Below, in pieces: positions 18,778 through 27,207 of a stretch of 64,000 nucleotides of DNA. The position numbers and the translations under genes were made by a program. The DNA is from Actinoplanes flavus (lineage in GTDB: Bacteria; Actinomycetota; Actinomycetes; Mycobacteriales; Micromonosporaceae), in assembly GCF_017592555.1 (NCBI RefSeq), contig NZ_JAGFNS010000001.1, forward strand, positions 147,561-211,560, in the 5' to 3' direction. Positions within the stretch are counted from its first letter, which is position 1. The number at the start of each line of letters is the position of its first letter. Under the pieces are notes generated by a model. The model was given only the letters and a program-made list of their open reading frames with translations, had not been told where the DNA came from and ran no database searches.

Positions 18778-19638
18778 ATGTCCACCGCACGTCTTCTGCC
18801 CGGCGCCCCGGTCGCCGAATCGGTCCTCGACGACGTCCGCGCACGTGTCGCACGTCTCCAGGACCGCGGCATCCAGCCCAGCCTCGCCACCATCCTGGTC
18901 GGTGACGACGACGCCAGCGCCGGCTACATCCGGATCAAGCAGAAGCAGGCCGCCGAGCTGGGCTTCTCCTCCCCACACCGGCACCTCAGCGGTGACGTCA
19001 CCCAGGCCGACCTGCTCAAGGTGATCGCCGAGTTCAACGACGACAAGGGCGTCCACGGCGTCCTCATCCAGTACCCGATCCCGGCCCACCTGGACTACGA
19101 CGCGGCCCTGCAGACCCTCGACCCGGACAAGGACGTCGACGGCATGCACCCGCTCAACATGGGCCGGCTCGCCGTCGGCCTGCCCGGCCCGCTCCCCTGC
19201 ACCCCGGCCGGCATCGAGGCGCTGCTCGCCTTCCACGGCATCGAGATCTCCGGCCGCGAGGTGGTCATCCTCGGCCGCGGCGCCACGCTGGGCCGACCGC
19301 TCGCCATGCTGCTGGCCCAGAAACGCCCGACCGCCAACGCCGCCGTCACCGTCGTGCACACCGGCGTCAAGGACTGGCCCCGCTACACCCAGCGGGCCGA
19401 CGTCCTGATCGCCGCGGCCGGCGTCCCCGGCATCGTCAAGCCCGAACACGTCAAGCCCGGCTCGGTCGTCATCGGCGCCGGCGTCCGCTACGAGGGCCGC
19501 CGCCTGCTGCCGGACGTCGAGGAGTCCTGCGCCGAGGTGGCCGGCGCCATCACCCCCCGCGTCGGCGGCGTCGGCCCGACCACGGTCGCCATGCTCTTCC
19601 GCAACGCGGTAACCGCCGCAGAACGAGCCAACCCCTAA
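18778..19638 (+). CDS. folD: Bifunctional methylenetetrahydrofolate dehydrogenase / cyclohydrolase
   Basis: FolD interconverts 5,10-methylene-, methenyl- and 10-formyl-tetrahydrofolate, feeding purine synthesis. The 286-residue protein has the active-site segment [16 protein letters not shown] with the catalytic Lys, the substrate loop [22 protein letters not shown], the NADP-binding [18 protein letters not shown] (the actinobacterial form of the motif) and [15 protein letters not shown] near the end. ATG 18778 has GAGGAG at 18767-18772. A ZTP riboswitch lies directly upstream, which fits control by formyl-folate status. Divergent from dxs; a stem-loop terminator follows. Confidence 0.95.
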   Translation: MSTARLLPGAPVAESVLDDVRARVARLQDRGIQPSLATILVGDDDASAGYIRIKQKQAAELGFSSPHRHLSGDVTQADLLKVIAEFNDDKGVHGVLIQYPIPAHLDYDAALQTLDPDKDVDGMHPLNMGRLAVGLPGPLPCTPAGIEALLAFHGIEISGREVVILGRGATLGRPLAMLLAQKRPTANAAVTVVHTGVKDWPRYTQRADVLIAAAGVPGIVKPEHVKPGSVVIGAGVRYEGRRLLPDVEESCAEVAGAITPRVGGVGPTTVAMLFRNAVTAAERANP

Positions 19639-19652
19639 AGCCCTTCATCGGT

Positions 19653-19686
19653 ACGGGGTGGAACGCACCCGCCGAATCCACCCCGT
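19653..19686 (+). terminator. Terminator hairpin after folD
   Basis: A perfect 10-bp stem, ACGGGGTGGA and TCCACCCCGT, with a 14-base loop, starting 14 bases after the folD stop. No U-tract. Confidence 0.65.
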
Positions 19687-19767
19687 CCCGCCGGCTCCAC
19701 GCGACCTCCCTGCCGGGTCACGCCGGTGCCGCCCCCGCCGGGCTGAGATCGGTGGTCCAGCCTGACC

Positions 19768-19852
19768 GGGCGGCTAGCGCCGCACGGTCCGGCCCGGGCG
19801 GCTAGCGCCGCACGGGCCACCCGGTGCCGCTGGGGCGGCTGACGCCGCACGG
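19768..19852. repeat. Three copies of a 20-bp self-complementary unit
   Basis: GGGCGGCTAGCGCCGCACGG occurs exactly at 19768-19787 and 19796-19815, and with a two-base change (GCTGACGCC) at 19833-19852. Each core can fold as GCGGC...GCCGC. The array fills the gap between the convergent folD and RNA methyltransferase genes, where nothing else is coded. Confidence 0.7.
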
Positions 19853-19879
19853 GCCGCCCGGTTCCGCTGGGCCAGTCGG

Positions 19880-21166
19880 TTACCGGGCGGTGGGTGGGGT
19901 CAGGTGGGCCACGCACTCGACGTGCTGGGTCATCGGGAAGCAGTCGAAGGCCCGCACCCTCTCGACCCGCCAGCCCTCGGCACGGAACGTCTTCAGGTCC
20001 CGGGCCAGGGCGGCCGGATCGCAGGCCACGTAGGCGACGGCCCGCGGACGGGCGGCCGCGACGGCCCGGACCACCCGGGCGCCGGCGCCGGCCCGCGGCG
20101 GGTCGAGGACGACCAGGTCGACCGGGCCGGTGACGCGGCGCCGGGACAGCGCCGTCTCCACCCGGGCCTCGACGACGTCCAGGTGGGGCAGGTCGGCCAG
20201 GTTGGCGCGGGCGGCGGCCACCCCGGCCGGGGACGACTCGACGACGGTCACCCGGGCCCCGGTCCGGCCGGCGATCGCGGCGGCGAACAGGCCGGCGCCC
20301 CCGTAGAGATCCCAGGTGGTCTCGCCGGCGGCCGGCCGCAGCATCTCGAGGACCGCCGTGACCAGGGTGTCCGCGGCCTGCGGATGGACCTGCCAGAAGC
20401 CCTGCGACGGGATCCGCCAGTCCCGCCCGGCCGCCTGCTCGGTGACCTCGGCCGGTCCGGCGAGCCGGATCAGCGGGCCGCCCTCCGGCGCCTCACCGAG
20501 GTCGTCGCCGTGGGCGGGGCCGGCCGTGCCGGACGGGCGGCCCAGCACCGCGACGTCCCCGCCGGTGGAGGCGACGGTCTGCACCGCGTCCGTGTCGGGC
20601 CAGTCCCGGGCGAGCACGTCCAGGTCCTGGATGGCCGGATGGGCGATCCGGCAGCGGTCGATCGGCACCACCTGGTGCGACCGGTGCTGCAACAGCCCGG
20701 GGCGCCCGGCCGCGTCGACCGCGTACCGCACCCGGGTCCGCCATCCGAGCAGCGGATCCTTCGCGGGCAGCGGCTCCACCCGTACGAAAACGCCGTCGGG
20801 GTCGAGGCCGGCCAGACGGACCAGCTGTTCCCGGACCACCTCGGCCTTCCACCGCAGCTGGGCCTCGCCGGAGGCGTGCTGGAGGTCGCAGCCGCCGCAC
20901 CCGCCCGGATGGGCGTAGGGGCACGGCGGGGTGACCCGGTCCGGGGACGGCTCGTGGATCTCCACGGCGTCGGCCCGCAGGTAGCCGCGGTGCAGCTCGG
21001 TGATCTCGGCGGTGACCCGTTCGCCGGGCAGGGCGTGCCGGACGAAGATCACCCGTCCGTGCGGGCCGCCGAGCCGGGCGACGCAGTGCCCGCCGTGCGC
21101 GGGCGCGCCCACGGTGACCTCGACCCGGTCCCCCTCGACCAGGTCGTCGGCGATCGCACCGGTCAT
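19880..21166 (-). CDS. TrmA/RumA-family RNA (uracil-5-)-methyltransferase
   Basis: A 428-residue SAM-dependent RNA methyltransferase. An N-terminal TRAM-like OB domain (EGDRVEVTVGAPAHGGHCVAR) is followed by a possible iron-sulfur cysteine cluster in CPYAHPGGCGGCDLQH, the SAM-binding WDLYGGAGLFAAAIA, VVLDPPRAG, the catalytic Cys in YVACDPAALARDL and the Glu in QHVECVAHL. It methylates a uridine at C5 in rRNA or tRNA; which one cannot be told here. The ATG overlaps the stop of the upstream permease gene (ATGA). It corresponds to mycobacterial Rv2689c in the same order. Confidence 0.9.
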   Translation of the reverse strand: MTGAIADDLVEGDRVEVTVGAPAHGGHCVARLGGPHGRVIFVRHALPGERVTAEITELHRGYLRADAVEIHEPSPDRVTPPCPYAHPGGCGGCDLQHASGEAQLRWKAEVVREQLVRLAGLDPDGVFVRVEPLPAKDPLLGWRTRVRYAVDAAGRPGLLQHRSHQVVPIDRCRIAHPAIQDLDVLARDWPDTDAVQTVASTGGDVAVLGRPSGTAGPAHGDDLGEAPEGGPLIRLAGPAEVTEQAAGRDWRIPSQGFWQVHPQAADTLVTAVLEMLRPAAGETTWDLYGGAGLFAAAIAGRTGARVTVVESSPAGVAAARANLADLPHLDVVEARVETALSRRRVTGPVDLVVLDPPRAGAGARVVRAVAAARPRAVAYVACDPAALARDLKTFRAEGWRVERVRAFDCFPMTQHVECVAHLTPPTAR

Positions 21167-23181
21167 CGCGGCGTCTCCTCCTCGTCGTGGATGCGCGGTC
21201 CACGGGCCGGTGCCCGGGTGAGCCCCCGGTCCATCCGGTCGAGGTCGCGGTCCTGGCTGGACCGGAGCTGCCACGGCACGCTGGTGACCATCACGCCGGG
21301 TTCGAACAGCAGCCGGCCCTTGATCCGCAGCGCGCTCTGGTTGTGCAGCAGGTTCTCCCACCAGCGGCCCACCACGTACTCCGGGACGAAGACGGTGACC
21401 ACGTCGCGCGGTGACGCGCGCCGGGTGTTCTTCACGAAGTCGATGATCGGCCGGGTGATCTCCCGGTACGGCGAGTCGACCACCGTGAGCGCGACCGGCA
21501 ACTGCCGTCGTTCCCATTCGGCCTGGATGGCCCGGGTGTCGTTGTCGTCGACGTTGACGGTGACCGCGGTGAGCGTGTCCGGCCGGGTGGCCTGCGCGTA
21601 GGCGAGCGCACGCAGGGTCGGTTGGTGCACCTTGCTGACCAGCACGATGGCGTGGTTGCGGGACGGCAGCACGGGACGCTCGTCGGTGGGTTTGAGCTCC
21701 TCGGCGACCCGGGTGTAGTGCCGGTGGATGGCGACCATCAGCCCGTAGATCACGATCATGGCGGCGATCGCGATCCAGGCCCCGAGCAGGAACTTGGTGA
21801 TCAGGACGACGATGAGCACCGCGCCGGTGAGGATCATGCCGAACGTGTTGATCGCCCGGGACCGGATCATCTGCCGGCGCCGGAGCGGGTCGCGCTGGGT
21901 CCGCAGGTGCCGGTTCCAGTGCCGGATCATGCCGGCCTGGGACAGCGTGAACGACACGAACACGCCCACGATGTACAGCTGGATCAGCCGGGTGACCTCG
22001 GCCTCGAAGGCCACGATCAGCACCATGGCGGCGCCCGCCAGGAAGAGGATGCCGTTGCTGAAGGCCAGCCGGTCGCCGCGGGTGTGCAGCTGGCGGGGCA
22101 GGTAACGGTCCTGGGCGAGGATCGAGCCGAGCACCGGGAAGCCGTTGAAGGCGGTGTTCGCGGCCAGGAAGAGGATCAGGGCGGTGACCGCGCCGACCAC
22201 GTACAGCATGGTCGAACCGGATCCGAAGACCGTCTCGGCGAGCTGCGTGGTGACCGTCTTCTGGACGTAGCCCTCGGACGCGGCGTTCGGCACGATCTGC
22301 AGCAGCGGGTCCTCCACGTACTGCAACTTCGTGCGCTGGGCCAGCAGGATGATGCCGGAGAGCATGACGATCGCGAGCCCGCCGAGCAGCATCAGGGTGG
22401 TCGCCGCGTTCTTGCTCTTCGGCTTCTTGAAGGCGGGCACCCCGTTGGAGATCGCCTCCACGCCGGTGAGCGCGGCACAGCCCGAGGAGAACGTCCGCAG
22501 CAGCAGGAAGGCGAACCCGATCTGGGTCAGATGGTGTTCCTCGGCGTCGATCGTCAGGTCCGCGCTGGGCGCCCGCAGGTCGTCGCCGAGCACGAAGACC
22601 CGGAACACCCCGATGAGGATCATGCCGACGATGACCACGATGAACAGGTAGGTGGGCACCGCGAAGGCCGCCCCGGACTCCCGCAGGCCACGCAGGTTGA
22701 GCGCGCTGAGCAGGACGATCGCGAGGATGGCGATGGGCACCTTGTGGGTGGCGACCCAGGGGACCACCGAGCCCAGGTTGCTCACCCCGGAGGAGATCGA
22801 CACCGCGACCGTGAGGATGTAGTCGACCAGCAGCGCGCTGGCCACGCCGAGCCCGGCCTTCGGCCCGAGGTTGACCGTGGCCACCTCGTAGTCGCCGCCG
22901 CCGGACGGGTAGGCGTGCACGTTCTGCCGGTAGCTGGCGACCACCGTCACCATCACCACCGCGACGGCCAGCGTCACCCATGGCGAGAAGGCGTACGCCG
23001 CGGCGCCGGCGATCGACAGCGTCAGCAGGATCTCGTCGGGCGCGTACGCCACGCTGGACAGCGCGTCGCTCGCGAAGACCGGCAGGGCGATCCGCTTGGG
23101 CAGCAGCGTGTGCTGCAGCTTGTCCGAGCGGAACGGCCGGCCCAGGAGCAGCCGTTTGGCTAGAGAGGTGGTACTTGCCAC
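21163..23181 (-). CDS. APC-superfamily permease, KimA-like potassium/proton symporter candidate
   Basis: A 672-residue permease with about 12 transmembrane helices (1-440) and a C-terminal cytosolic domain of about 200 residues (HAIVLVSKVHQPTLRALAYAQ...) resembling the universal-stress-like domain of KimA. In Bacillus KimA the potassium site uses Asp36, Tyr43, Tyr118, Thr121 and Ser125. Here FASDALSSVAY gives Asp39 and Tyr46, and DYILTVAVS gives Tyr121, Thr124 and Ser128, a constant offset of three. The GTG at 23181 starts VASTTSLAKRLLLGRP. It is divergent from two TrkA-like genes and overlaps the methyltransferase start. Often annotated as an amino acid permease; potassium transport is inferred. 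Confidence 0.82.
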   Translation of the reverse strand: MASTTSLAKRLLLGRPFRSDKLQHTLLPKRIALPVFASDALSSVAYAPDEILLTLSIAGAAAYAFSPWVTLAVAVVMVTVVASYRQNVHAYPSGGGDYEVATVNLGPKAGLGVASALLVDYILTVAVSISSGVSNLGSVVPWVATHKVPIAILAIVLLSALNLRGLRESGAAFAVPTYLFIVVIVGMILIGVFRVFVLGDDLRAPSADLTIDAEEHHLTQIGFAFLLLRTFSSGCAALTGVEAISNGVPAFKKPKSKNAATTLMLLGGLAIVMLSGIILLAQRTKLQYVEDPLLQIVPNAASEGYVQKTVTTQLAETVFGSGSTMLYVVGAVTALILFLAANTAFNGFPVLGSILAQDRYLPRQLHTRGDRLAFSNGILFLAGAAMVLIVAFEAEVTRLIQLYIVGVFVSFTLSQAGMIRHWNRHLRTQRDPLRRRQMIRSRAINTFGMILTGAVLIVVLITKFLLGAWIAIAAMIVIYGLMVAIHRHYTRVAEELKPTDERPVLPSRNHAIVLVSKVHQPTLRALAYAQATRPDTLTAVTVNVDDNDTRAIQAEWERRQLPVALTVVDSPYREITRPIIDFVKNTRRASPRDVVTVFVPEYVVGRWWENLLHNQSALRIKGRLLFEPGVMVTSVPWQLRSSQDRDLDRMDRGLTRAPARGPRIHDEEETPR

Positions 23182-23253
23182 GAGTGCCAAGCGTACGGGC
23201 GGCCCTTTCGTCCTGCGGCCCGCCCCGGACAGCGCCCGGCCGACGGGCATGGC

Positions 23254-23270
23254 AGGCTCACGGTGAGCCT
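23254..23270. promoter_or_regulatory. Perfect 17-bp palindrome in the permease/ceoB divergent promoter
   Basis: AGGCTCAC-G-GTGAGCCT has 8-bp arms around one central base. It lies 73 bases from the permease start and 79 bases from the first TrkA start, the position of an operator serving both genes. TAACGT at 23296-23301 may be a -10 element for the TrkA genes. Confidence 0.55.
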
Positions 23271-23349
23271 TGTCCCGACGGTGGAGACCGACCGCTAACG
23301 TTCGGCCGGGAGCAGCTCGAGGTAGGTCCTGGAAGGGGAGGCACGAACC

Positions 23350-24015
23350 GTGCACGTGGTGATCATGGGGTGCGGCCGGCTCGGGTCGACGCTGGCCCAG
23401 AAGCTCGACGCTCAGGGTCACCAGGTCGCGGTGATCGACCGCGACGCCGACGCGTTCCGGCGGCTCGGGGACAACTTCGGCGGCGTCACGGTCAACGGCA
23501 TCGGCTTCGACCGGGACGTGCTGCGCGCCGCCGGCATCGAGCGGGCCGACGCGTTCGCGGCGGTCTCCAGCGGCGACAACTCGAACATCATCTCGGCCCG
23601 CCTGGCCCGCGAGACGTTCGGCGTCTCCCGGGTGGTGGCCCGGATCTACGACTCCCGCCGCGCGCAGGTCTACGAGCGGCTGGGCATCCCGACGATCGCG
23701 ACGATCCGGTGGGCCGCCGACCGGATGTACCGGTTCCTGGTGCCCGCCGACCGCATCGAGGTGTTCCGCGACCCGACCAGCGTGATCAGCATCGTGGAGA
23801 CGCCGCTGCACCGGGACTGGGTCGGCCGCACGGTCAAGTCGCTGGAGGACCGGACCGGCGCCCGGGTGGCGTACCTGGCCCGCTTCGGGGTGGGCACGCT
23901 CGCCGTGCCGTCCACCGTCCTGCAGGACGGCGACCAGGTCTACATGCTGGTCACCGACGAGACCGTGGAGCAGGTGCTGGACATCGCCCAGGGCGCCGAC
24001 AAGGAAGGGAACTGA
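23350..24015 (+). CDS. ceoB: TrkA-family (RCK) potassium transport regulatory protein
   Basis: A 221-residue cytosolic protein with an N-terminal RCK Rossmann domain (VVIMGCGRLGSTLAQKL, VIDRDADAFRRL, SGDNSNIISARLA) and a C-terminal TrkA-C domain from about 140 (VEVFRDPTSVISIVETPLHRDWVGRTVKSL). Such proteins bind NAD(H)/ATP or cyclic di-AMP and gate potassium transporters. No TrkH/KtrB pore gene is in the window, so the divergent APC permease is the likely local partner. GTG 23350 has a GGAAGGGGAGG site. The second TrkA gene starts 2 bases after its stop. It corresponds to mycobacterial Rv2691. Confidence 0.9.
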   Translation: MHVVIMGCGRLGSTLAQKLDAQGHQVAVIDRDADAFRRLGDNFGGVTVNGIGFDRDVLRAAGIERADAFAAVSSGDNSNIISARLARETFGVSRVVARIYDSRRAQVYERLGIPTIATIRWAADRMYRFLVPADRIEVFRDPTSVISIVETPLHRDWVGRTVKSLEDRTGARVAYLARFGVGTLAVPSTVLQDGDQVYMLVTDETVEQVLDIAQGADKEGN

Positions 24016-24017
24016 TC

Positions 24018-24683
24018 GTGCGGATCGCCATCGCCGGCGCCGGCAACGTGGGCCGGTCCATCGCCCAGGAGCTGATCGGCAACGGTCACGAGGTCATGCT
24101 GATCGAGCGGCAGCCCCGGCAGTTGTGCCCGGAGCGGGTGCCGGAGGCCCGCTGGGTGCTCGCCGACGCCTGCGAGCTGAGCAGCCTGGAGGACGCCGAC
24201 CTGGCCGGCTGTGACGTGGTGGTCGCGGCCACCGGCGACGACAAGGCCAACCTGGTGGTGTCGCTGCTGGCCAAGACCGAGTTCGCGGTGGGCCGGGTGG
24301 TGGCCCGGGTGAACCGGGCGGAGAACGAGTGGCTCTTCAACGAGCAGTGGGGTGTCGACGTCGCGGTGAGCAAGCCCCGCCTGATGGCCGCCCTGGTCGA
24401 GGAGGCGGTGACGGTCGGCGACCTGGTCCGGCTGATGACCTTCCGGCAGGGCGAGGCGAACCTGGTGGAGATCACTCTGCCGCGGAACGCGCCCTACGAG
24501 GGCCAGCCGGTCCGCTCGGTGCCGATGCCGCGCGACGCCGCCCTGGTCGCCATCCTGCGCGGCAAGCGGGTGGTGGTGCCGACCCCGGACGATCCGCTGG
24601 AGGCCGGCGACGAGCTGATCTTCGTGTGCACCGCCGAGGTGGAGGACCAGGTCCGCGCCGTGGTGCTGGGCCCGGGCGACTAG
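24018..24683 (+). CDS. ceoC: TrkA-family (RCK) potassium transport regulatory protein
   Basis: A second 221-residue RCK protein: Rossmann motif RIAIAGAGNVGRSIAQEL, acidic LIERQPRQL, ATGDDKANLVVSLLAKTEF, and a TrkA-C domain starting near 140 (LVEITLPRNAPYEGQPVRSV). Paired RCK subunits usually form a hetero-octameric gating ring, so ceoB and ceoC probably act together. The GTG start lies 2 bases after the ceoB stop. Its TAG stop shares a CTAG tetranucleotide with the stop of the convergent DUF3159 gene. It corresponds to mycobacterial Rv2692. Confidence 0.9.
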   Translation: MRIAIAGAGNVGRSIAQELIGNGHEVMLIERQPRQLCPERVPEARWVLADACELSSLEDADLAGCDVVVAATGDDKANLVVSLLAKTEFAVGRVVARVNRAENEWLFNEQWGVDVAVSKPRLMAALVEEAVTVGDLVRLMTFRQGEANLVEITLPRNAPYEGQPVRSVPMPRDAALVAILRGKRVVVPTPDDPLEAGDELIFVCTAEVEDQVRAVVLGPGD

Positions 24684-25495
24684 GCGACGGCGGTGTCCCG
24701 GCGCTGGGCCGACGTGACCCGGTGGATGGCCCAGACGGTGAAGGCGAACGTGGCGGCGTAGATCGGCCAGCTCACCAGGATGCGCACGATGCCGAGCGCG
24801 TTCGCCTTGTCCATCGCGTAGAGGACCGCCTGGATGCCGGCGCGGGTGGTGAGGGAGACCGCCCAGAGCACGGTCAACCACTGGAAGGTACGGAAGAGCC
24901 GGCCGTTGCCGAACCAGTCCTGCTTGCCCTTGTTGGCCATGATGCCCCAGGCGTACCCGATCAGGGGTTTGCGGAACGCCACCGACACCAGCAGCACCGC
25001 CGCCTGACCGAAGGTCAGCAGGATGCCGGGCAGGTAGAAGTCTTTGGCGTCGCCGCTGCGCCAGGCCAGCCAGGCGCCGAGCGCGATGCCGAAGAGGCCG
25101 TTGACCGCGTGCCGGACCGGCTGCCGGCGGGCCAGCCGCACCGCGCCGATGGCCAGCGCCGAACCGACCGAGCCGATGATCGCCCAGAGTAGGGCGGTCC
25201 GTTTCTCCAGCCCCGCCACGGACTCGCCGAGCAGCACGTTGAGCAGGACGAAGGCGAGCACCGGAACACTCGACTCGACGAGGCCGCGGACACCGCCGAG
25301 CTGCTCGGCGATCTGCTCGCTCATCGACGGGAGCGGCTCCTCGTCGTCGGGCTTCCCGGCCGGCTTCATCTCGTGGAGGTCGTGATCCGCGATGATCTCC
25401 TCGGCGATCTTCTCCTCGGCGGAGTCGAACATCGCGGAGAGCCGCTCCTCGACCGACTCGTGCGCGACGTGGCGCGGCTCGCTTCCGGATGTCAC
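24680..25495 (-). CDS. DUF3159 family integral membrane protein
   Basis: A 271-residue protein with a charged cytoplasmic N-terminus (1-75, rich in Glu/Asp) followed by about six transmembrane helices, including VPVLAFVLLNVLLG, LLWAIIGSVGSALAIGAVRLA and YAATFAFTVWAIHRV. The family is restricted to actinobacteria and its function is unknown; the mycobacterial counterpart is Rv2693c, also beside ceoB-ceoC. The GTG start overlaps the stop of the OB-fold gene by 4 bases, so the two are coupled. It ends sharing a CTAG with ceoC. Confidence 0.83.
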   Translation of the reverse strand: MTSGSEPRHVAHESVEERLSAMFDSAEEKIAEEIIADHDLHEMKPAGKPDDEEPLPSMSEQIAEQLGGVRGLVESSVPVLAFVLLNVLLGESVAGLEKRTALLWAIIGSVGSALAIGAVRLARRQPVRHAVNGLFGIALGAWLAWRSGDAKDFYLPGILLTFGQAAVLLVSVAFRKPLIGYAWGIMANKGKQDWFGNGRLFRTFQWLTVLWAVSLTTRAGIQAVLYAMDKANALGIVRILVSWPIYAATFAFTVWAIHRVTSAQRRDTAVA

Positions 25496-25869
25496 CGGGG
25501 CGCCTCCAGCTCGTAGTAGGGGTTGTAGATCACCTTGCGATCGTCCCGGATCGCGATCCGGCCTCGCGCGGTGAGCTGACGCCCCGGTTCGATGCCGGAG
25601 ATGGACCGGCGCCCCAGGAAGACCAGCGTGACCACGTCACTGCCGTCGTAGAGGTCGGCCTCGAGCGTCGGCAGGTTGGTGCGAGGAGTGTACGCCACCG
25701 TCCGCAGTCGTCCCGACACCGAGACGACCTGGCCACGCCGGCAGTCGCCCGCCGGGACGGCGCCGCACTTGGCGCTGTCCCGTTGCAGCTCCCTCGCGTC
25801 CAGCTCGGAGTCGGTCGCGGTCAACCGGTCCAGGAACCGGCGCAGTCCGGTGCGCTCTTCGGTCGTCAT
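25492..25869 (-). CDS. OB-fold nucleic-acid-binding domain protein
   Basis: A 125-residue protein whose core (45-118: GQVVSVSGRLRTVAYTP...LEADLYDGSDVVTLVFLGRRSISGIEPGRQLTARGRIA) is an OB fold of the tRNA-anticodon/RecG-wedge type. The N-terminal 35 residues are helical. The counterpart in mycobacteria is Rv2694c. Nucleic acid binding is plausible, but no partner is evident. It is translationally coupled to the downstream DUF3159 gene. Confidence 0.82.
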   Translation of the reverse strand: MTTEERTGLRRFLDRLTATDSELDARELQRDSAKCGAVPAGDCRRGQVVSVSGRLRTVAYTPRTNLPTLEADLYDGSDVVTLVFLGRRSISGIEPGRQLTARGRIAIRDDRKVIYNPYYELEAPR

Positions 25870-25957
25870 GACTTCGCCGTCACCCTTCGTCGACGCGACG
25901 CAGTGTGCGCGTGTGCCGGACGTCCACGCTACAACCGCGACGCCCCGGTGATCTAGG

Positions 25958-26632
25958 TCACCCCAGCTGGTTGCCGTTGGCCGCCCGATCGGCCGCGGCC
26001 TGGCCCTGCTCGGCCATCTCCTTCGGCAGGCGCAGCGGCAGCGGCTCGCGCACCGGGCGGGGCTCGTTGTCCCGGACCACGACCAGACCGGTGAGCACCG
26101 CGCCGAGCACGCCCTCGTTCTCCGGCGAGGAGGCGGCCGCGCCCTGGAACAGCGCCCGGACCATCCAGCGGGGCCCGTCCACGCCGACGAACCGGACGTC
26201 CGCCGGGCCGTCCGGGGTGTTCACCCGGGCCAGCAGCTCGACGCCGTACCGTCCCTGGACCTCGCGCGGGGTGACCCCGTCCGCGGCCATCGCCTGGGCG
26301 ATCTCCTCACGCACCTCGACCCAGATGCCCTCGGTACGCGGCGCGGCGAACACCCCGAGTTGCAGGGCGCTCTCGCCGTCGACCAGGACGACCTGCTCCA
26401 CGCTGCCGTCCGGGTTGGCCTGCACCCGGACCTCGACGCCGTCGAGCGCGGGGATCTGGAGGCTGCCCAGATCGAGCCGCCGCACCCCGGCCGGGGCGTG
26501 CTGGGCGTCCCACGGCCCGAACTCGGGCGCCGGGGCCGCACCGTCGGAGGCGAGGCTGTCGGCGAGCGCCTTGGAGGGCGGCGCGTCGGCCGCCCGGACG
26601 TGCTTCGCGGCACCACGCTTACGGGAGAACAT
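25958..26632 (-). CDS. DUF3710 family protein
   Basis: A 224-residue soluble protein matching DUF3710: GPWDAQHAP, RLDLGSLQIPALDGVEVRVQ, QLGVFAAPRTEGIWVEVREEIAQ, RYGVELLARV and FVGVDGPRWMVRALFQGAA. The N-terminus is basic (FSRKRGAAKH) and the C-terminus is rich in Arg, Pro and Glu. No catalytic motif is seen and the function is unknown. The ATG has an AAGGAAAGG site upstream and lies 29 bases after dut, so the two are cotranscribed, as in mycobacteria (Rv2696c-Rv2697c). Confidence 0.85.
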   Translation of the reverse strand: MFSRKRGAAKHVRAADAPPSKALADSLASDGAAPAPEFGPWDAQHAPAGVRRLDLGSLQIPALDGVEVRVQANPDGSVEQVVLVDGESALQLGVFAAPRTEGIWVEVREEIAQAMAADGVTPREVQGRYGVELLARVNTPDGPADVRFVGVDGPRWMVRALFQGAAASSPENEGVLGAVLTGLVVVRDNEPRPVREPLPLRLPKEMAEQGQAAADRAANGNQLG

Positions 26633-26661
26633 CACTGCCAGCCTTTCCTTCTCTTCGGGGC

Positions 26662-27114
26662 TCAGAGGGCCTGGTGGCCGCCGGTCGAACCGTGCCCGCC
26701 CGCGCCCCGCGCCGTGTCGTCGAGCGTGTCCACCTGCTGGAACACCGCCCGCTCCACCCGCTGAACGACGAGCTGGGCGATCCGGTCGCCCCGGGAGATC
26801 TTGACGGTGTTGTGCCGATCGTGATTGATCAGGTTCACCAGGATCTCGCCGCGGTAGCCGGCGTCGACCGTACCGGGCGCGTTGAGGACCGTCACGCCCA
26901 GGCGCGCGGCGAGCCCGGAGCGTGGGTGCACCAGGCCGGCGAAGCCGTCCGGCAGGGCGATCGCGATCCCGGTGCGCACCTTCGCCCGGGCGCCCGGGAG
27001 GAGCTCCACCTCCTCGGCCGCGAACAGGTCCGCGCCGGCGTCCCCGGGGTGGGCGTAAGCCGGTACGGGCAGGTCCGGGTCGATCCGGAGGACCTGGATG
27101 TTCACGTCGGTCAC
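26662..27114 (-). CDS. dut: Deoxyuridine 5'-triphosphate nucleotidohydrolase (dUTPase)
   Basis: Homotrimeric dUTPase of 150 residues, which hydrolyses dUTP to dUMP and so keeps uracil out of DNA. All five motifs are present: [46 protein letters not shown] and the C-terminal glycine-rich arm [14 protein letters not shown] 27114 was chosen because it gives the same N-terminal length as mycobacterial Dut and has GAGGAA about 8 bases upstream; a GTG three codons later is possible. It is divergent from the DUF3093 gene. Confidence 0.95.
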   Translation of the reverse strand: MTDVNIQVLRIDPDLPVPAYAHPGDAGADLFAAEEVELLPGARAKVRTGIAIALPDGFAGLVHPRSGLAARLGVTVLNAPGTVDAGYRGEILVNLINHDRHNTVKISRGDRIAQLVVQRVERAVFQQVDTLDDTARGAGGHGSTGGHQAL

Positions 27115-27207
27115 GTCGGGGTTCCTCACTGGCACGGGCACTGCGGGCGGCACTTACCCTGCCATCCTGCCGCGCCCCGCCACGGAGGCGCGCCGTACCC
27201 TTCGAGG

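Noticed and set aside
21622..23163. A 513-codon open frame on the plus strand opposite the KimA-like permease
   Set aside because: It reads as His/Asp/Gly/Arg-rich low complexity typical of antisense to hydrophobic codons; the permease is well supported.
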